A DNA stretch of 64,000 nucleotides from Deltaproteobacteria bacterium (GCA_018266075.1 JAFEBB010000031.1:22372-86371), one strand, 5' to 3'; shown: positions 8,085 through 17,555, counted from the first letter of the stretch. Numbers and translations: made by a program. The notes: generated by a model not told the origin, from the sequence alone.

Positions 8085-9110
8085 ATGTTCGTGCTGCGTG
8101 ACGTCCAGAAGACCGACCTCGACGAGCTCCTGCGCGTGGCCGAGCCGCTCAACTCGGTGAACCTGCCGCACAACGCCGAGGCGCTCGAGGAGATCGTCGA
8201 CAAGAGCGTGCGCAGCTTCACCGGCAAGATCAAAGAGCCCTTCGAGCGCGAGTACCTCTTCGTCCTCGAGGACACGCGCAACAAGCGGCTCGTGGGCAGC
8301 TCGATGATCATCGCCCAGCACGGCACGCGCGAGGCGCCGCACATCTACCTCGACGTCAGCACGCGCGAGCACTACAGCCAGTCGCTCGACAAGCACTTCA
8401 AGCACCAGCTGCTCACCATGGGCTTCAACTATGACGGCCCCACGGAGATCGGCGGCCTGGTGGTGCTGCCCAGCTATCGCGGCCACGACAAGCCCGGCAA
8501 GCAGCTTTCCTTCGTGCGCTTCCTCTTCATGGCCATGCACCGCAAGCTCTTCCGCGACCGCGTGCTGGCGGAGCTCTTGCCGCCGCTGATGCCCGACGGA
8601 CGCTCGATCCTCTGGGAGAGCTTCGGCCGCAAGTTCACCGGCCTCGACTACCAGAGCGCCGACAAGCTCAGCCGGCAGAGCAAGGAGTTCATCCAGGCGC
8701 TCTGGCCTCAGACCGACGTGTACGCCACGTTCTTCCCGGACAAGGTGCGCAACACCATCGGCAAGGTGGGCCCGGAGACGGAGCCGGTGAAGCGCATGCT
8801 GGAGCAGATCGGGTTCCGCTACACCGAACGCATCGATCCCTTCGACGGCGGGCCGCACTTCGAGGCCGAGACGAAGGAGATCACCCTCATCCAGCGCTAC
8901 CGGCGCGCCAAGGTCGCCGAGGAGAAGCTGGAGCGGCAGACCGAGGACTACCTGGTCGGCATCGAGCGCGGCGCGGGCAAGAGCCGCTTCCGCGCGGTGC
9001 GCACCGCGTGCGTGCTGGTGGACGACATGGTGCAGCTGCCGGCCACGACGATCGAAGCACTCGACGTGCAGCCGGGCGACCGGGTGCACGTGATTCCCTT
9101 CGACGCGTAG
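8085..9110 (+). CDS. astA: Arginine N-succinyltransferase
   Basis: A 341-residue acyltransferase close to the normal AstA length. It has the family's N-terminal LRDVQKTDLDELL, the GSSMIIAQHG and HIYLDVST motifs, GGLVVLPSYRGH, and LPPLMPDGRSILWE. AstA moves succinyl from succinyl-CoA to arginine, the first step of the arginine succinyltransferase pathway. It starts six bases after the M20 gene and precedes astD, so the three look like one operon. The AstB dihydrolase and AstC transaminase are not in the window. A homologue acting on ornithine or as a heteromer partner (AruF/AruG) cannot be excluded. Confidence 0.87.
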   Translation: MFVLRDVQKTDLDELLRVAEPLNSVNLPHNAEALEEIVDKSVRSFTGKIKEPFEREYLFVLEDTRNKRLVGSSMIIAQHGTREAPHIYLDVSTREHYSQSLDKHFKHQLLTMGFNYDGPTEIGGLVVLPSYRGHDKPGKQLSFVRFLFMAMHRKLFRDRVLAELLPPLMPDGRSILWESFGRKFTGLDYQSADKLSRQSKEFIQALWPQTDVYATFFPDKVRNTIGKVGPETEPVKRMLEQIGFRYTERIDPFDGGPHFEAETKEITLIQRYRRAKVAEEKLERQTEDYLVGIERGAGKSRFRAVRTACVLVDDMVQLPATTIEALDVQPGDRVHVIPFDA

Positions 9111-9157
9111 TCGGCAGGCCGTTACAGCTAAGCGCGGATCCGGATCCGAGGTTCACG

Positions 9158-10639
9158 ATGGACGTGCTGGGCAACTACATCGACGGCCGCTTCGCCAAGC
9201 CCGAGCGCCCCGACGCCGAGCTGGAGATCCGCTCGCCCGCGAACCTCGAAGATGTCGTCGGGCGCTTTGCGGTCGCGACGACTGCGGTGGACGAGGCCGT
9301 CGCCGGTGCGAATCGCGCCAAGCGCGCCTGGGCCGAGCAGAGCCAGCACGATCGCAACGCGGCCATTCTTCGACTCAAGGCCGAGCTCGCCAAGCGCGAG
9401 GCAGGCTTCGTCGATTTGATCTCGCGCGAGGTGGGCAAGCCGCGCTGGGAAGCGCTCACCGAGCACAAGGCCATGGTGGCCAAGGCCGACGTGACGCTCA
9501 ACGAGGGCCTCAAGCTCATCGCCAACTTCACGCCGAGTGGATTGAGCGGCGAGTGTCGCTTCCGGCCGCACGGCGTGCTCGCGGTGATTGGCCCGTTCAA
9601 CTTCCCCGGGCACCTGCCGAATGGGCACATCATCCCCGCGCTCGCGGCGGGCAACTGCGTGGTCTTCAAGCCGAGCGAGGTGACGCCGGGCGTGGGCCAG
9701 CTCTACGCCGAGGCGGTGCACGCGGCGGGCCTGCCTGCGGGCGTGTTCCAGCTCGTGCAGGGCGCGCGCAGCGTGGGGGAGCGGCTCTCCAGCATCGCGG
9801 GCATCGACGGCATTCTCTTCACCGGCTCGCACGCGGTGGGCAGCGCCATCCAGCGCGCGAACGCCGAGAACCCCGGCAAGATCCTCGCGCTGGAGCTGGG
9901 CGGCAAGAACTGCTCGCTGGTGCTCGAGGACGCCGACTTCGACAAGGCCGTCTACGACGTGCTCTTCAGCGCGTACGTGACGGCGGGCCAGCGCTGCTCG
10001 GCCACCTCGCGCGCGCTGGTGCACAAGAGCCTCGTCGATCGCTTCACCGCGCGGATGGCGGAGCTGGTGAAGACGCTCGTCGTGGGACATCCGTCGCGCG
10101 CGGACGTGTTCATGGGCCCGGTCACGACCGCTGCGGGGCTCGAGAAGTTCCTTTCCGGCTGTGCCGAGGGCGAGCGCGAGGGTGCCGAGGCGGTGGTTCC
10201 TGCCGGGCGGTTCGAAGCGGAGCACAAGGGCCACTACGCGCGGCCGGCGCTGCACCGCGTTAACAAGATTGTTTCAACGTCGAAGTACCAGCGCGAGGAG
10301 CTCTTCGGGCCAGATCTGGCGATCTATGCGATCGACGATTTGGAGCAGGGCATCACGCTCGCGAACGCGGTGGACTACGGCCTCACCGCTGGCGTCTTCA
10401 CCCGCGACGCGGCGACGTTCGAGCGCTGCGCCGCGCGCATCGAGGCCGGCGTCATCAACTGGAACGCGCCGACCGTGGGCAGCTCGAGCCGCTTGCCCTT
10501 CGGCGGCCTGAAGCGCTCCGGCAACCACCGTCCCGCGGGGCTCTTCTCGAGCTTGTACTGCGCATACCCGATCGCCATCACCCGCGGTGAGGCCGCGCTC
10601 GATCGCAAGACCGTCGCGCCCGGCGTGAAGTGGACCTGA
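9158..10639 (+). CDS. astD: N-succinylglutamate 5-semialdehyde dehydrogenase
   Basis: A 493-residue aldehyde dehydrogenase. It keeps the NAD(P)-binding FNFPGHLPNGHIIPALAAG motif typical of AstD, the FTGSHAVG turn, the catalytic Glu region LALELGGKN and the catalytic Cys in AGQRCSATSR. AstD oxidises succinylglutamate semialdehyde to succinylglutamate. Its position 47 bases behind astA supports this assignment over a general aldehyde dehydrogenase. Two overlapping CGGATCCG palindromes sit in the short gap before it, and a TAAC-N6-GTTT word at 10261 is encoded with rare codons (GTT, ATT, TCA). Confidence 0.88.
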   Translation: MDVLGNYIDGRFAKPERPDAELEIRSPANLEDVVGRFAVATTAVDEAVAGANRAKRAWAEQSQHDRNAAILRLKAELAKREAGFVDLISREVGKPRWEALTEHKAMVAKADVTLNEGLKLIANFTPSGLSGECRFRPHGVLAVIGPFNFPGHLPNGHIIPALAAGNCVVFKPSEVTPGVGQLYAEAVHAAGLPAGVFQLVQGARSVGERLSSIAGIDGILFTGSHAVGSAIQRANAENPGKILALELGGKNCSLVLEDADFDKAVYDVLFSAYVTAGQRCSATSRALVHKSLVDRFTARMAELVKTLVVGHPSRADVFMGPVTTAAGLEKFLSGCAEGEREGAEAVVPAGRFEAEHKGHYARPALHRVNKIVSTSKYQREELFGPDLAIYAIDDLEQGITLANAVDYGLTAGVFTRDAATFERCAARIEAGVINWNAPTVGSSSRLPFGGLKRSGNHRPAGLFSSLYCAYPIAITRGEAALDRKTVAPGVKWT

Positions 10640-10649
10640 GCCCGCGCGC

Positions 10650-12203
10650 TCAGAAGTGCCCGGTGATGGCGTACGTCGGGCTCTCGAGCTGCGCGGTGGA
10701 GCAGGTCTTCTCCACCTCGAAGTAGATGTCCGAGTTGTCGTCGTACGAGCCGGATCCGGAGCTGACTTCTGCGCGGCCGGTTTGGCTCGCGGTCGCGGCC
10801 CAGGTGCCGTGCGTCGTCGTGACCGAGAGCTTGTAGCAAGTCGGGTACGCGCTGCCGATCATCTGCAAGACCACGTCGAAGTCGTCCTGGCAGAAGGTGC
10901 CGCCGGTGTTGAAGGTGTGGAAGAAGTCGGGCGCGGAACCGGTGGCGGGCACGAAGCCGGTGATCGCCGGCGCGTGCGGGCGCGCGTCACTGGAGAGCTT
11001 GCCGCTGGGCGCGCCGGGGATGCCGTCGCCGTCGGCGCAGTCGCTGTTGCCCATCTCCACGGCGTCGTTGCGGATGTGGTCGTCGACGGTGTCGCTCTGC
11101 TCGCAGCCGTTTCCGGCGTTGCTGTCGCTGTCGTACGTCTGACCGGCGCAGGTGAGCACGCACGACGCCGAGACGCAGGTGACCGTCGCGTTGGGCGCGC
11201 CGATGCCCGGGCAGGTGACGCCGCAGCCGCCGCAGTCGGTGGGCGTGTCCGCCGCGCCGCCGCAGACATCCAGCGTGCAGCCCGTCGGATCCGGATCCGA
11301 GCAGCTCGACTTGCACGTGGGGTTGGTCGCGCCGCACGCCGAGAAGCGGCCGTTGGGCTCGCAGCTGCGAACGCCGGTGCAGGTGCCGTCGGAGCTCTGC
11401 TTCGTGCACGGCACGGGCGTGGTGACGTGGTCGCAGTAGCCGCCCAGCGCGTTCAGGCAGCCGGTGTTGTTGGGCACGCAGAGCATCTCGTTGCCGTTGG
11501 GCGTGCTCTCGCTGGCGCAGGTGTAGTCGGGCGGGCAGGCCGCGGCGCCGGCGAGCGAGCAGTCCACGTGGCAGCCGGGGATGGAGTCGCCCTGGGCCTG
11601 CACGCAGGTGGCGTAGAACGCGCCGCAGTCGGCGTCGGTCTGGCACTGGGCGCAGTGCACCGGGCTGCGCGGCACGCAATAGCCCGTGGCCGCGCCCAGC
11701 GACTCGGGCGCGCAGAAAAACGCCGTCGAGTTGCAGTCGGCCTGCGAGGTGCAGCTGGTGACGCACACGTCGCCCGCGCCAGGCAGGCCCGGTCGGCACA
11801 AGCCTGAAGCGCAGTCGGTGTCGCTGTTGCAGCTCGCGCCGCGCGCCGCGCCGGTGGTGCCGCTGCTGCTGGAGCTCGAGCTGCTGCTCGACGAGGTGGA
11901 TCCGGATCCGGTCGACGAGCTCGCCGACGTGGATCCGGTGCTGCCGCTGCTCGACGCGGACGACGCGCCGTCGCTGCTGCTCGACGAAGATGACGCGCTG
12001 CTGCTGGTCGAGCTGGCCGTCGAGCCCGTGCTCTCGCCGCCGGTGGACGCGCCGTGCGAGCCGCCGCCCGTCGTACCCGTGCCCATGTCGCCGCCGATGG
12101 GCGAGACGTGGCCCGAGCCGGAGCTGGAGCTGTGGCTGGCGGGGGCGGTGGTGCCGCCGCAGCCACACGCAAGCACGAGGATGGCGACGCCGAAGGGGCG
12201 CAT
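10650..12203 (-). CDS. Ser-rich, Cys-rich surface lipoprotein
   Basis: A 517-residue exported protein. The signal MRPFGVAILVLACGC holds the lipidation Cys. Residues 20-120 are almost only Ser, Gly and Thr, a flexible stalk. Residues 122-400 carry many cysteines in short units (NSDTDCASGLC, TSCTSQADC, AQCQTDADC), as in disulfide-rich myxobacterial surface proteins. Residues 400-517 form a beta-rich C-terminal domain without recognisable family. No catalytic motif is visible; a display or adhesion role is a guess. It converges with astD. Confidence 0.7.
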   Translation of the reverse strand: MRPFGVAILVLACGCGGTTAPASHSSSSGSGHVSPIGGDMGTGTTGGGSHGASTGGESTGSTASSTSSSASSSSSSSDGASSASSSGSTGSTSASSSTGSGSTSSSSSSSSSSSGTTGAARGASCNSDTDCASGLCRPGLPGAGDVCVTSCTSQADCNSTAFFCAPESLGAATGYCVPRSPVHCAQCQTDADCGAFYATCVQAQGDSIPGCHVDCSLAGAAACPPDYTCASESTPNGNEMLCVPNNTGCLNALGGYCDHVTTPVPCTKQSSDGTCTGVRSCEPNGRFSACGATNPTCKSSCSDPDPTGCTLDVCGGAADTPTDCGGCGVTCPGIGAPNATVTCVSASCVLTCAGQTYDSDSNAGNGCEQSDTVDDHIRNDAVEMGNSDCADGDGIPGAPSGKLSSDARPHAPAITGFVPATGSAPDFFHTFNTGGTFCQDDFDVVLQMIGSAYPTCYKLSVTTTHGTWAATASQTGRAEVSSGSGSYDDNSDIYFEVEKTCSTAQLESPTYAITGHF

Positions 12204-12318
12204 CGCCTCATGCTACCCCGGCGGGACGCTCGACTGGTGGCCCGGTGTGCGAGCGGGGAATCCCAGCGTGCGGCAGCGGTTGCGTTCCGACACCAACGCT
12301 GACAGCTTCCGTCCGCCC

Positions 12319-14241
12319 ATGGTCGCCGCCGAGAAGAAGCCTTCCCCCGCGCCGTCGAGCGCGCTGCCCACCAAGCGCCGCTGGGGCCTGACCCTCACCT
12401 TCGGGTTGCTCGGCCTGAGCTGCGTGGGCCTGGGCATCGGCGACTTCTTCATGAAGAAGGCCGGCCCCGGCGCGATCGTGGTGCTGCTGGGGCTCGCGCT
12501 CTGCGCCATTGGCGCCTTCGCATTCTCGCGTCGGTACGTGCCCGACAAGCCGCTCCCTCGCTTGCCGGTGACGAAGTACCTCGCGCCCATCCTCGCGGGC
12601 ACGTTGGCGGGGCTCGCGTTTCCGATCCTGTTTCCCGTCTTCGGACACACGGAGCAGCTCGCCAGCGGCATCACCGAGATCCTCGCGTGGGTGGGCTTGA
12701 TTCCGCTCTGCTGGGCGCTCGACGGGCTCACCCCGAAGCGCGGCTTTGGCCTGGGCATGCTCGCGGGCATGGCCTTCTTCAACATGACGTTCTGGTGGGT
12801 CAACGTGGCCATGACCACGTTCGGCGGCATCCCGAACTTCTTGAGCATCCCCGTGCTGCAGATGCTCGTGGGCTGGTGCGCGCTGCACTGGGCGCTCGCG
12901 AGCTGGGGCGCGGTCTTGCTGCAGCGGCGCTTCGGCTGGCCGATGTGGCGCGCTCTCCCGCCGACGTGGGCCGCCGCGGAGCTGATGCGCAACTACTTCA
13001 TGAGCGGCTACCCGTGGGCGAACCTCGGGTACGCGACCTCGCGCGATCTCTGGTTCGCGCAGGTGGCGGGCGTGGGCGGCGTGTACTTCATCGCCTTCGT
13101 GCTGGTGCTGGTGAACGCGGTGCTCTTCGACGCCGGATCCGCGCTGATCCGAAAGGATCGCAAGCTGCCCGTGGGCGGGCTCGCGCTCGCGGCGGTGCTC
13201 GCCATCGGCGGGCACGTGTACGGCTACTTCCGGATCCAGGCGATCGACGAGGCACTGGCCGGCGCGCCCAAGGCCAAGATCGCCGTGGTGCAGGGCAATA
13301 TCGATCAGAAGATCAAGAACAAGCACCAGAGCTACGTGGGCTTCATCCTCGACCAGTACGCGCCGCAGACCAAGCAAGCCGACGACGAGGGCGCGGACAT
13401 CATCATCTGGCCCGAGGCCGCGTTCCCTGGCTACTTCCGGCCCGGCGCGCTGAGCCTCACCGAGAGCCGCGGCGGCGCGGCGCTCAAGCTCCTCGAGCCG
13501 CTGCACGCGAACTTAATGCTCGGCGCGCAGACCGCGAATCGGCAGACGAACTTGTCGTCGAACTCGGCGTTCTGGGTGCGGCCGGATCTCACCATCGCCG
13601 CGCAGTACGACAAGCACCACCTGGTGCCCTTTGGCGAGTACGTGCTCTGGGACCTCGATCGCTACCTGCCCATCGGCGCGCTGGTGGCCGACGTGGGCTT
13701 CTTCAAGCCGGGCACGGAGCTGCCCGTGTGGGACCTGCCGACGCAGAGCGGCGCGACCGTCAAGGCCGGCATGCTCATCTGCTACGACGCCATCTTCCCC
13801 GAGATCACCCGCGACTACGCCCGGCGCGACGTTAACCTTCTCGTGAACATCACCAACGACGCCTGGTACGGCTGGGCGAGCGCGCCCTTCCAGTTCCTGC
13901 GCATGGTGGAGATGCGCGCCATCGAGAGCGGGCGGCCCATCGCGCGCGCGGCGAACACCGGCATCTCCGGCTTCATCGATCCCGCGGGCCGAATCCTCGC
14001 GCAGACGCAGCTCGGCCTGGTGACGAGCGACTCGGATGAGGTCGACGAGGCGCTGCACGTGCCCGCGACGCACCTCACCGCCGAGGTGCCTCTGCTCGCG
14101 AAGCCGCCGATCTACGTCTGGGTGGGCGACTCGTTCGCGTACGCGTGCGCGCTCTTCAGCGTGCTCGGCGTGGCCTTCGCGCTCTTCGTGAAGCGCGGCG
14201 CGAGCGAGACTAGGGCGGGATCGCCAGCCGCAGCGCCGTGA
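12319..14241 (+). CDS. lnt: Apolipoprotein N-acyltransferase
   Basis: A 640-residue inner-membrane enzyme that adds the third acyl chain to lipoproteins, in line with the many lipoproteins nearby. An extra N-terminal part (about 100 residues with two membrane helices) precedes the conserved multi-helix domain. The nitrilase domain keeps the catalytic triad context: Glu in IIWPEAAFPG, Lys in YDKHHLVPFGE, and Cys in MLICYDAIFPE. One more membrane helix closes the C-terminus. The ATG at 12319 is chosen because upstream in-frame codons run into the promoter region shared with the divergent lipoprotein gene. Its end overlaps the convergent small lipoprotein gene by 32 bases. Confidence 0.92.
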   Translation: MVAAEKKPSPAPSSALPTKRRWGLTLTFGLLGLSCVGLGIGDFFMKKAGPGAIVVLLGLALCAIGAFAFSRRYVPDKPLPRLPVTKYLAPILAGTLAGLAFPILFPVFGHTEQLASGITEILAWVGLIPLCWALDGLTPKRGFGLGMLAGMAFFNMTFWWVNVAMTTFGGIPNFLSIPVLQMLVGWCALHWALASWGAVLLQRRFGWPMWRALPPTWAAAELMRNYFMSGYPWANLGYATSRDLWFAQVAGVGGVYFIAFVLVLVNAVLFDAGSALIRKDRKLPVGGLALAAVLAIGGHVYGYFRIQAIDEALAGAPKAKIAVVQGNIDQKIKNKHQSYVGFILDQYAPQTKQADDEGADIIIWPEAAFPGYFRPGALSLTESRGGAALKLLEPLHANLMLGAQTANRQTNLSSNSAFWVRPDLTIAAQYDKHHLVPFGEYVLWDLDRYLPIGALVADVGFFKPGTELPVWDLPTQSGATVKAGMLICYDAIFPEITRDYARRDVNLLVNITNDAWYGWASAPFQFLRMVEMRAIESGRPIARAANTGISGFIDPAGRILAQTQLGLVTSDSDEVDEALHVPATHLTAEVPLLAKPPIYVWVGDSFAYACALFSVLGVAFALFVKRGASETRAGSPAAAP

Positions 14242-14491
14242 ACGGCTCGGTGGAGGGCTTTGGTGTGGCCGAGCCGTCGAGCGACTCGAGCTGCCAGCCG
14301 TTGCGATCCGCGACGTAGCGCGCCTCGTGGCCACAGCCGCTGACGTTCGTCGCGCCCGAATCCTCGGGCACCGTCTTGAGCTGCTCGGGCGCACAGGAGA
14401 GATCCACCGCAGCCTGATGCCGCAGGAGCGGCTCCGCGGTGCCGCATCCCGCGAGGGCGAAGGCCAGCGCGCCGGCGAGCAGCTTGCGCAT
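14210..14491 (-). CDS. Small lipoprotein of unknown function
   Basis: A 93-residue protein with a good lipoprotein signal (MRKLLAGALAFALAGC, Cys16). The mature part has two further cysteines (LSCAPEQL and VSGCGHEARYVAD) that could form a disulfide. I recognise no family. It reads toward lnt and overlaps its last 32 bases on the opposite strand. The longer frame continuing upstream of 14491 is probably not coding, because the signal peptide begins here. Confidence 0.6.
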   Translation of the reverse strand: MRKLLAGALAFALAGCGTAEPLLRHQAAVDLSCAPEQLKTVPEDSGATNVSGCGHEARYVADRNGWQLESLDGSATPKPSTEPFTALRLAIPP

Positions 14492-14538
14492 GACCCGATC
14501 GTGCCCAATTGGACACTGCCGCGTCATGACACGCCTCG

Positions 14539-15060
14539 TCAGTCCATCAGGTTCTCCCAGGTCCAGCTGCCGCCTCGCACGTGCTCGCCCTCCCAATCGG
14601 CTCGGACAGGAAACGGATCCGGGAACTTGCAGCGATCGCTGGTGGCGTCGCTGTTGAAGCTCGCCGAGTAGCGGATGGAGTAGCCCGGCTGCAGCAGCCA
14701 CGGCACCGGCGTGTTGGGCAGCGCGGGAATCGGCGCGCCCGTGAGCGCCGGACACTGGGCGTCGGCGCACTTCCCGAGCGCTTCGCAGTACTGCTTGGCG
14801 TTCTCCACCATCGCGTCGGAGATCGCGTACGCGATGGGGATGTCGAGGCTGCAGAGCACGAGGATGAGCGCCGCCATGCCCACCTTGTGGACCGGCTGTC
14901 GCTGGGTCGCTTGCCCGACGAGGATGGTGAGCACCACCAGCGTCGCGAGGACGACGCCCACGTCGAGCAGCCAGGGCAGGGCCCAGATGTTGAAGAGGCA
15001 CCACGTCTTGATGACGAGCAGCAGCAAGCCCGCCACGACGGCCAGCAACCAGGGGCGCAT
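14539..15060 (-). CDS. Membrane protein of unknown function
   Basis: A 173-residue protein with about three hydrophobic helices in the first 105 residues (LLAVVAGLLLLVIKTWC, VGVVLATLVVLTILVG, VGMAALILVLCSLDIPIAYAI), followed by an outside domain of about 70 residues with three cysteines (QYCEALGKCADAQC). No family is recognised. It may form a unit with the lipoprotein gene downstream on the same strand (47 bases apart). It is divergent from prfB. Confidence 0.6.
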   Translation of the reverse strand: MRPWLLAVVAGLLLLVIKTWCLFNIWALPWLLDVGVVLATLVVLTILVGQATQRQPVHKVGMAALILVLCSLDIPIAYAISDAMVENAKQYCEALGKCADAQCPALTGAPIPALPNTPVPWLLQPGYSIRYSASFNSDATSDRCKFPDPFPVRADWEGEHVRGGSWTWENLMD

Positions 15061-15118
15061 GGCCGCATGCTAGCCCGTCAGGGTGAAATTGCCGGCGCGT
15101 CGTGCTATCGGTCCCGCC

Positions 15119-16232
15119 ATGCCCGACGGTCTCGAGTCCATCCAGAACCTCCGCGAGCGCGTGAACGTGCTCCGGGGGCATCTTTGACATCGAGCGCAAA
15201 GAAGCGCGCATCGCGTCCATCGAGCACGACGCCTCCCAGCCCGACTTCTGGAACGAGCAGCAGAAGGCGCAAGCCATTCTGAAGGAGAAGTCGCAGCTCG
15301 AGAGCGTGCTCGGCGACTTCAAGAAGGCCTCGTCCACCCTCGATGACGCGCAGGTGATGTTCGAGCTCGCCGACGCCGAGAAGGACGAGTCGGCGCGCGC
15401 CGAAGCCGAAGGCCAGCTCAAGGACGCGCAGACGCGCATCGAGAAGCTCGAGTTCCAGCGCATGCTCTCAGGGCCCAACGATCGGGCCAACGCCATCGTC
15501 GACATCAACGCCGGCGCGGGCGGCACCGAGAGCATGGACTGGGCGCAGATGCTGCTGCGCATGTACGCGCGCTACGCCGAGAAGAAGGGCTGGAAGGTCG
15601 AGATGACCGACGCCACGCCCGGTGAAGAAGCCGGCTTCAAGAGCGTGTCGTTCGTGGTCGAGGGCGAGTACGCGTTCGGCTTCTTGAAGGCGGAGAACGG
15701 CGTGCACCGGCTGGTGCGCATCTCGCCGTTCGACGCGCAGGCCCGCCGGCAGACGAGCTTCACCAGCGTGTTCGTCTACCCGCAGGTCGCCGACGACATC
15801 GAGATCGACATCCAGGACAAGGACGTGAAGCGCGAGGCCATTCGCGCGTCGGGTGCCGGCGGCCAGAAGGTGAACAAGACCTCGTCGGCGATTCGCCTCA
15901 CCCACTTGCCCACCGGCATCCAGGTGCACGTGCAGACCGAGCGCAGCCAGAACGCGAACGAGAAGACCGCGTGGACGCTGCTCCGCTCGCGCCTCTACGA
16001 GATCGAGGTCAAGAAGCGCGAGGCCGAGAAGGCCGAGGTCGAGGCCGGCAAGAAGGACATCGGCTTCGGCTCGCAGATCCGCAGCTACGTGCTCGCACCA
16101 TACCAAATGGTTAAGGATCACCGGACCGGCATCGAGAGCGGAAACCCCAGCGCGGTGCTCGACGGCGACCTCGACAAGTTCATCGAAGCGCAGCTCCTGG
16201 GCGTGAAGAACCCCAACCGGCCGAGCGAGTAA
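15119..16232 (+). CDS. prfB: Peptide chain release factor 2, expressed through programmed +1 frameshifting
   Basis: Translation starts at ATG 15119 and meets an in-frame TGA at 15185; the protein continues in the +1 frame from 15186, giving 370 residues. The frameshift context is classic: a Shine-Dalgarno-like CGGGGG a few bases ahead of CTT-TGA-C. The rest carries the RF2 stop-codon recognition loop SPF (within VRISPFDAQ) and the catalytic GGQ (within GAGGQKVNKTSS). RF2 reads UGA and UAA stops; when it is scarce, slow reading of the UGA allows frameshifting, so the gene regulates itself. Annotation from the second frame alone would miss the N-terminus. Confidence 0.95.
15170..15188 (+). promoter_or_regulatory. 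RF2 programmed +1 ribosomal frameshift signal
   Basis: A CGGGGG Shine-Dalgarno-like run is followed by the slippery CTT codon and the in-frame TGA stop (15185-15187) with a C after it. Spacing and content match the conserved bacterial prfB recoding site. Confidence 0.93.
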
Positions 16233-16661
16233 ATGGCGCTGCTGCTCGACACCGTCGACGGGATCATCGGCGCGCTCTACGCGGCCATCAGCGGGCCCGC
16301 GGGCGCGCGCGACTGGGAGCGCTTTCGCGATCTCTTCGCGCCCGGCGCGCGGCTGGTGCCGACGAGCAAGGACGGCCAGAAGCTCGCGGGCACCGTGCTC
16401 GACGTCGAGAGCTTCATCGCCCGCGCGACGCTGGCCATTGCGAACCAGGGCTTCTACGAGCACGAGCTCACGCGCCGCGAGGAACGCTACGGGCCCATCG
16501 TGCACGTGTGGAGCAGCTACGCGTGCCGGCACGCGCCGTCGGATCCGGAGCCGTTCGTGCGCGGCGTGAACAGCATCCAGCTCCTGCACGACGGGATCCG
16601 CTTTCGCTTGCTCACCATCTTCTGGGCCGACGAGCGCATCGCCGGCATCCCCGTGACCTGA
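16233..16661 (+). CDS. NTF2-like/SnoaL-type protein
   Basis: A 142-residue soluble protein that begins on the base after the prfB stop codon. The pattern of an N-terminal helix (LLLDTVDGIIGALYAAISG), DWERFRDLFAPGARLVPT, and a C-terminal strand pair (GVNSIQLLHDGIRFRLLTIFWADE) fits the NTF2/SnoaL-like cone fold. The function is unknown. Its stop overlaps the next gene's ATG by one base, so prfB, this gene and the methyltransferase probably form one operon. Confidence 0.65.
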   Translation: MALLLDTVDGIIGALYAAISGPAGARDWERFRDLFAPGARLVPTSKDGQKLAGTVLDVESFIARATLAIANQGFYEHELTRREERYGPIVHVWSSYACRHAPSDPEPFVRGVNSIQLLHDGIRFRLLTIFWADERIAGIPVT

Positions 16662-17242
16662 TGCACGACCACCATCACCACCACCACGATCACTTCGGCA
16701 ACCCGGACGATCGCGCGCACTACCTCGCGAAGCTGGAAGGTTCGGATCGCGCCGCGTGGCAGAAGCCGGATCAGGTGATCCGCGCGCTGAAGCTGCGCAA
16801 GAGCGACGTCGTCGCCGAGGTGGGCGCGGGGCCGGCGTACTTCGCGAAGCGGCTCGCGAAGAAGGCGGCGTTTGTCTACGCGGTCGAGGCGGATCCGCAG
16901 ATGTTCCCGGTGCTGCTCGAGCGGACCGCGAAGCTCGCGAACCTCGCGCCCGTGTTCGCGCTCCAGGACGCGCCGCGGCTCGCGCCCGCGAGCGTGGATC
17001 TCATCCTCATCGTGAACACCTTCCACCACCTCGACGGCGCGCGCTCGCTGCGCAAGCTGGCGCTCGCGCTCAAGCCGCGCGGGCGCATCGCCAACATCGA
17101 CTTCCACCCCGAGTCCGAGCTCGGGCCGAAGCACAAGATCTCGCGCGACGCGTTCGTGGCCATGGCGAAGCACGCGAAGTTGAAGCTCGTGCGCGAGCAC
17201 ACGTTCTTGCGCGAGCAGTACTTCGTGGAGCTCGCGCGCTAA
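16661..17242 (+). CDS. Class I SAM-dependent methyltransferase with His-rich N-terminus
   Basis: A 193-residue protein. It starts with HDHHHHHHDHF, a natural His-rich leader that could bind metal. The Rossmann methyltransferase core follows: motif I VAEVGAGPAYFAKRL, an acidic residue after strand 2 (AVEADPQM), and motif IV LILIVNTFHHLD. The substrate cannot be told. It is the last gene of the likely prfB operon. Confidence 0.8.
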   Translation: MHDHHHHHHDHFGNPDDRAHYLAKLEGSDRAAWQKPDQVIRALKLRKSDVVAEVGAGPAYFAKRLAKKAAFVYAVEADPQMFPVLLERTAKLANLAPVFALQDAPRLAPASVDLILIVNTFHHLDGARSLRKLALALKPRGRIANIDFHPESELGPKHKISRDAFVAMAKHAKLKLVREHTFLREQYFVELAR

Positions 17243-17370
17243 CGGCACCACGCCGAGCTGGCGCCCTGCGAGAGCCAGGCGCTGCAGCCGCCCGCCGCGG
17301 CGCTGAAGAGGATGATGGCCAACGTCCAGCCGCGGCCCATGGCCCGCTCACCGGGAGTGTGGGTTTGCAT
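17239..17370 (-). CDS. Possible 43-residue membrane-anchored small protein
   Basis: A short frame (ATG ending at 17370) encodes MQTHTPGERAMGRG, then a hydrophobic stretch with IILFSAAAGGC, and ends in SSAWCR. It could be a small membrane protein or poor lipoprotein. No ribosome site stands out and the stop overlaps the methyltransferase stop on the other strand. The remaining stretch 17371-17555, before the ThDP enzyme, shows no other feature apart from the AGGAG ribosome site of that gene. Confidence 0.25.
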   Translation of the reverse strand: MQTHTPGERAMGRGWTLAIILFSAAAGGCSAWLSQGASSAWCR

Positions 17371-17555
17371 GCCGCGCACCTTCGGCATTCGGCGGGCTCC
17401 AATTCAATCGCCGGGCCGCGCGGGTGTTTCGGATTCCACGCCAGCTTCGTCCACGCAGAACCGAGCGTGCATCAGTGGGCGTTTCCCGCGCGCGCGCGCG
17501 TTGACGCCCGCTGCATCCGGTGGGCAAGCTGCCAGCCGCTCGCCCAGGAGTTCGC

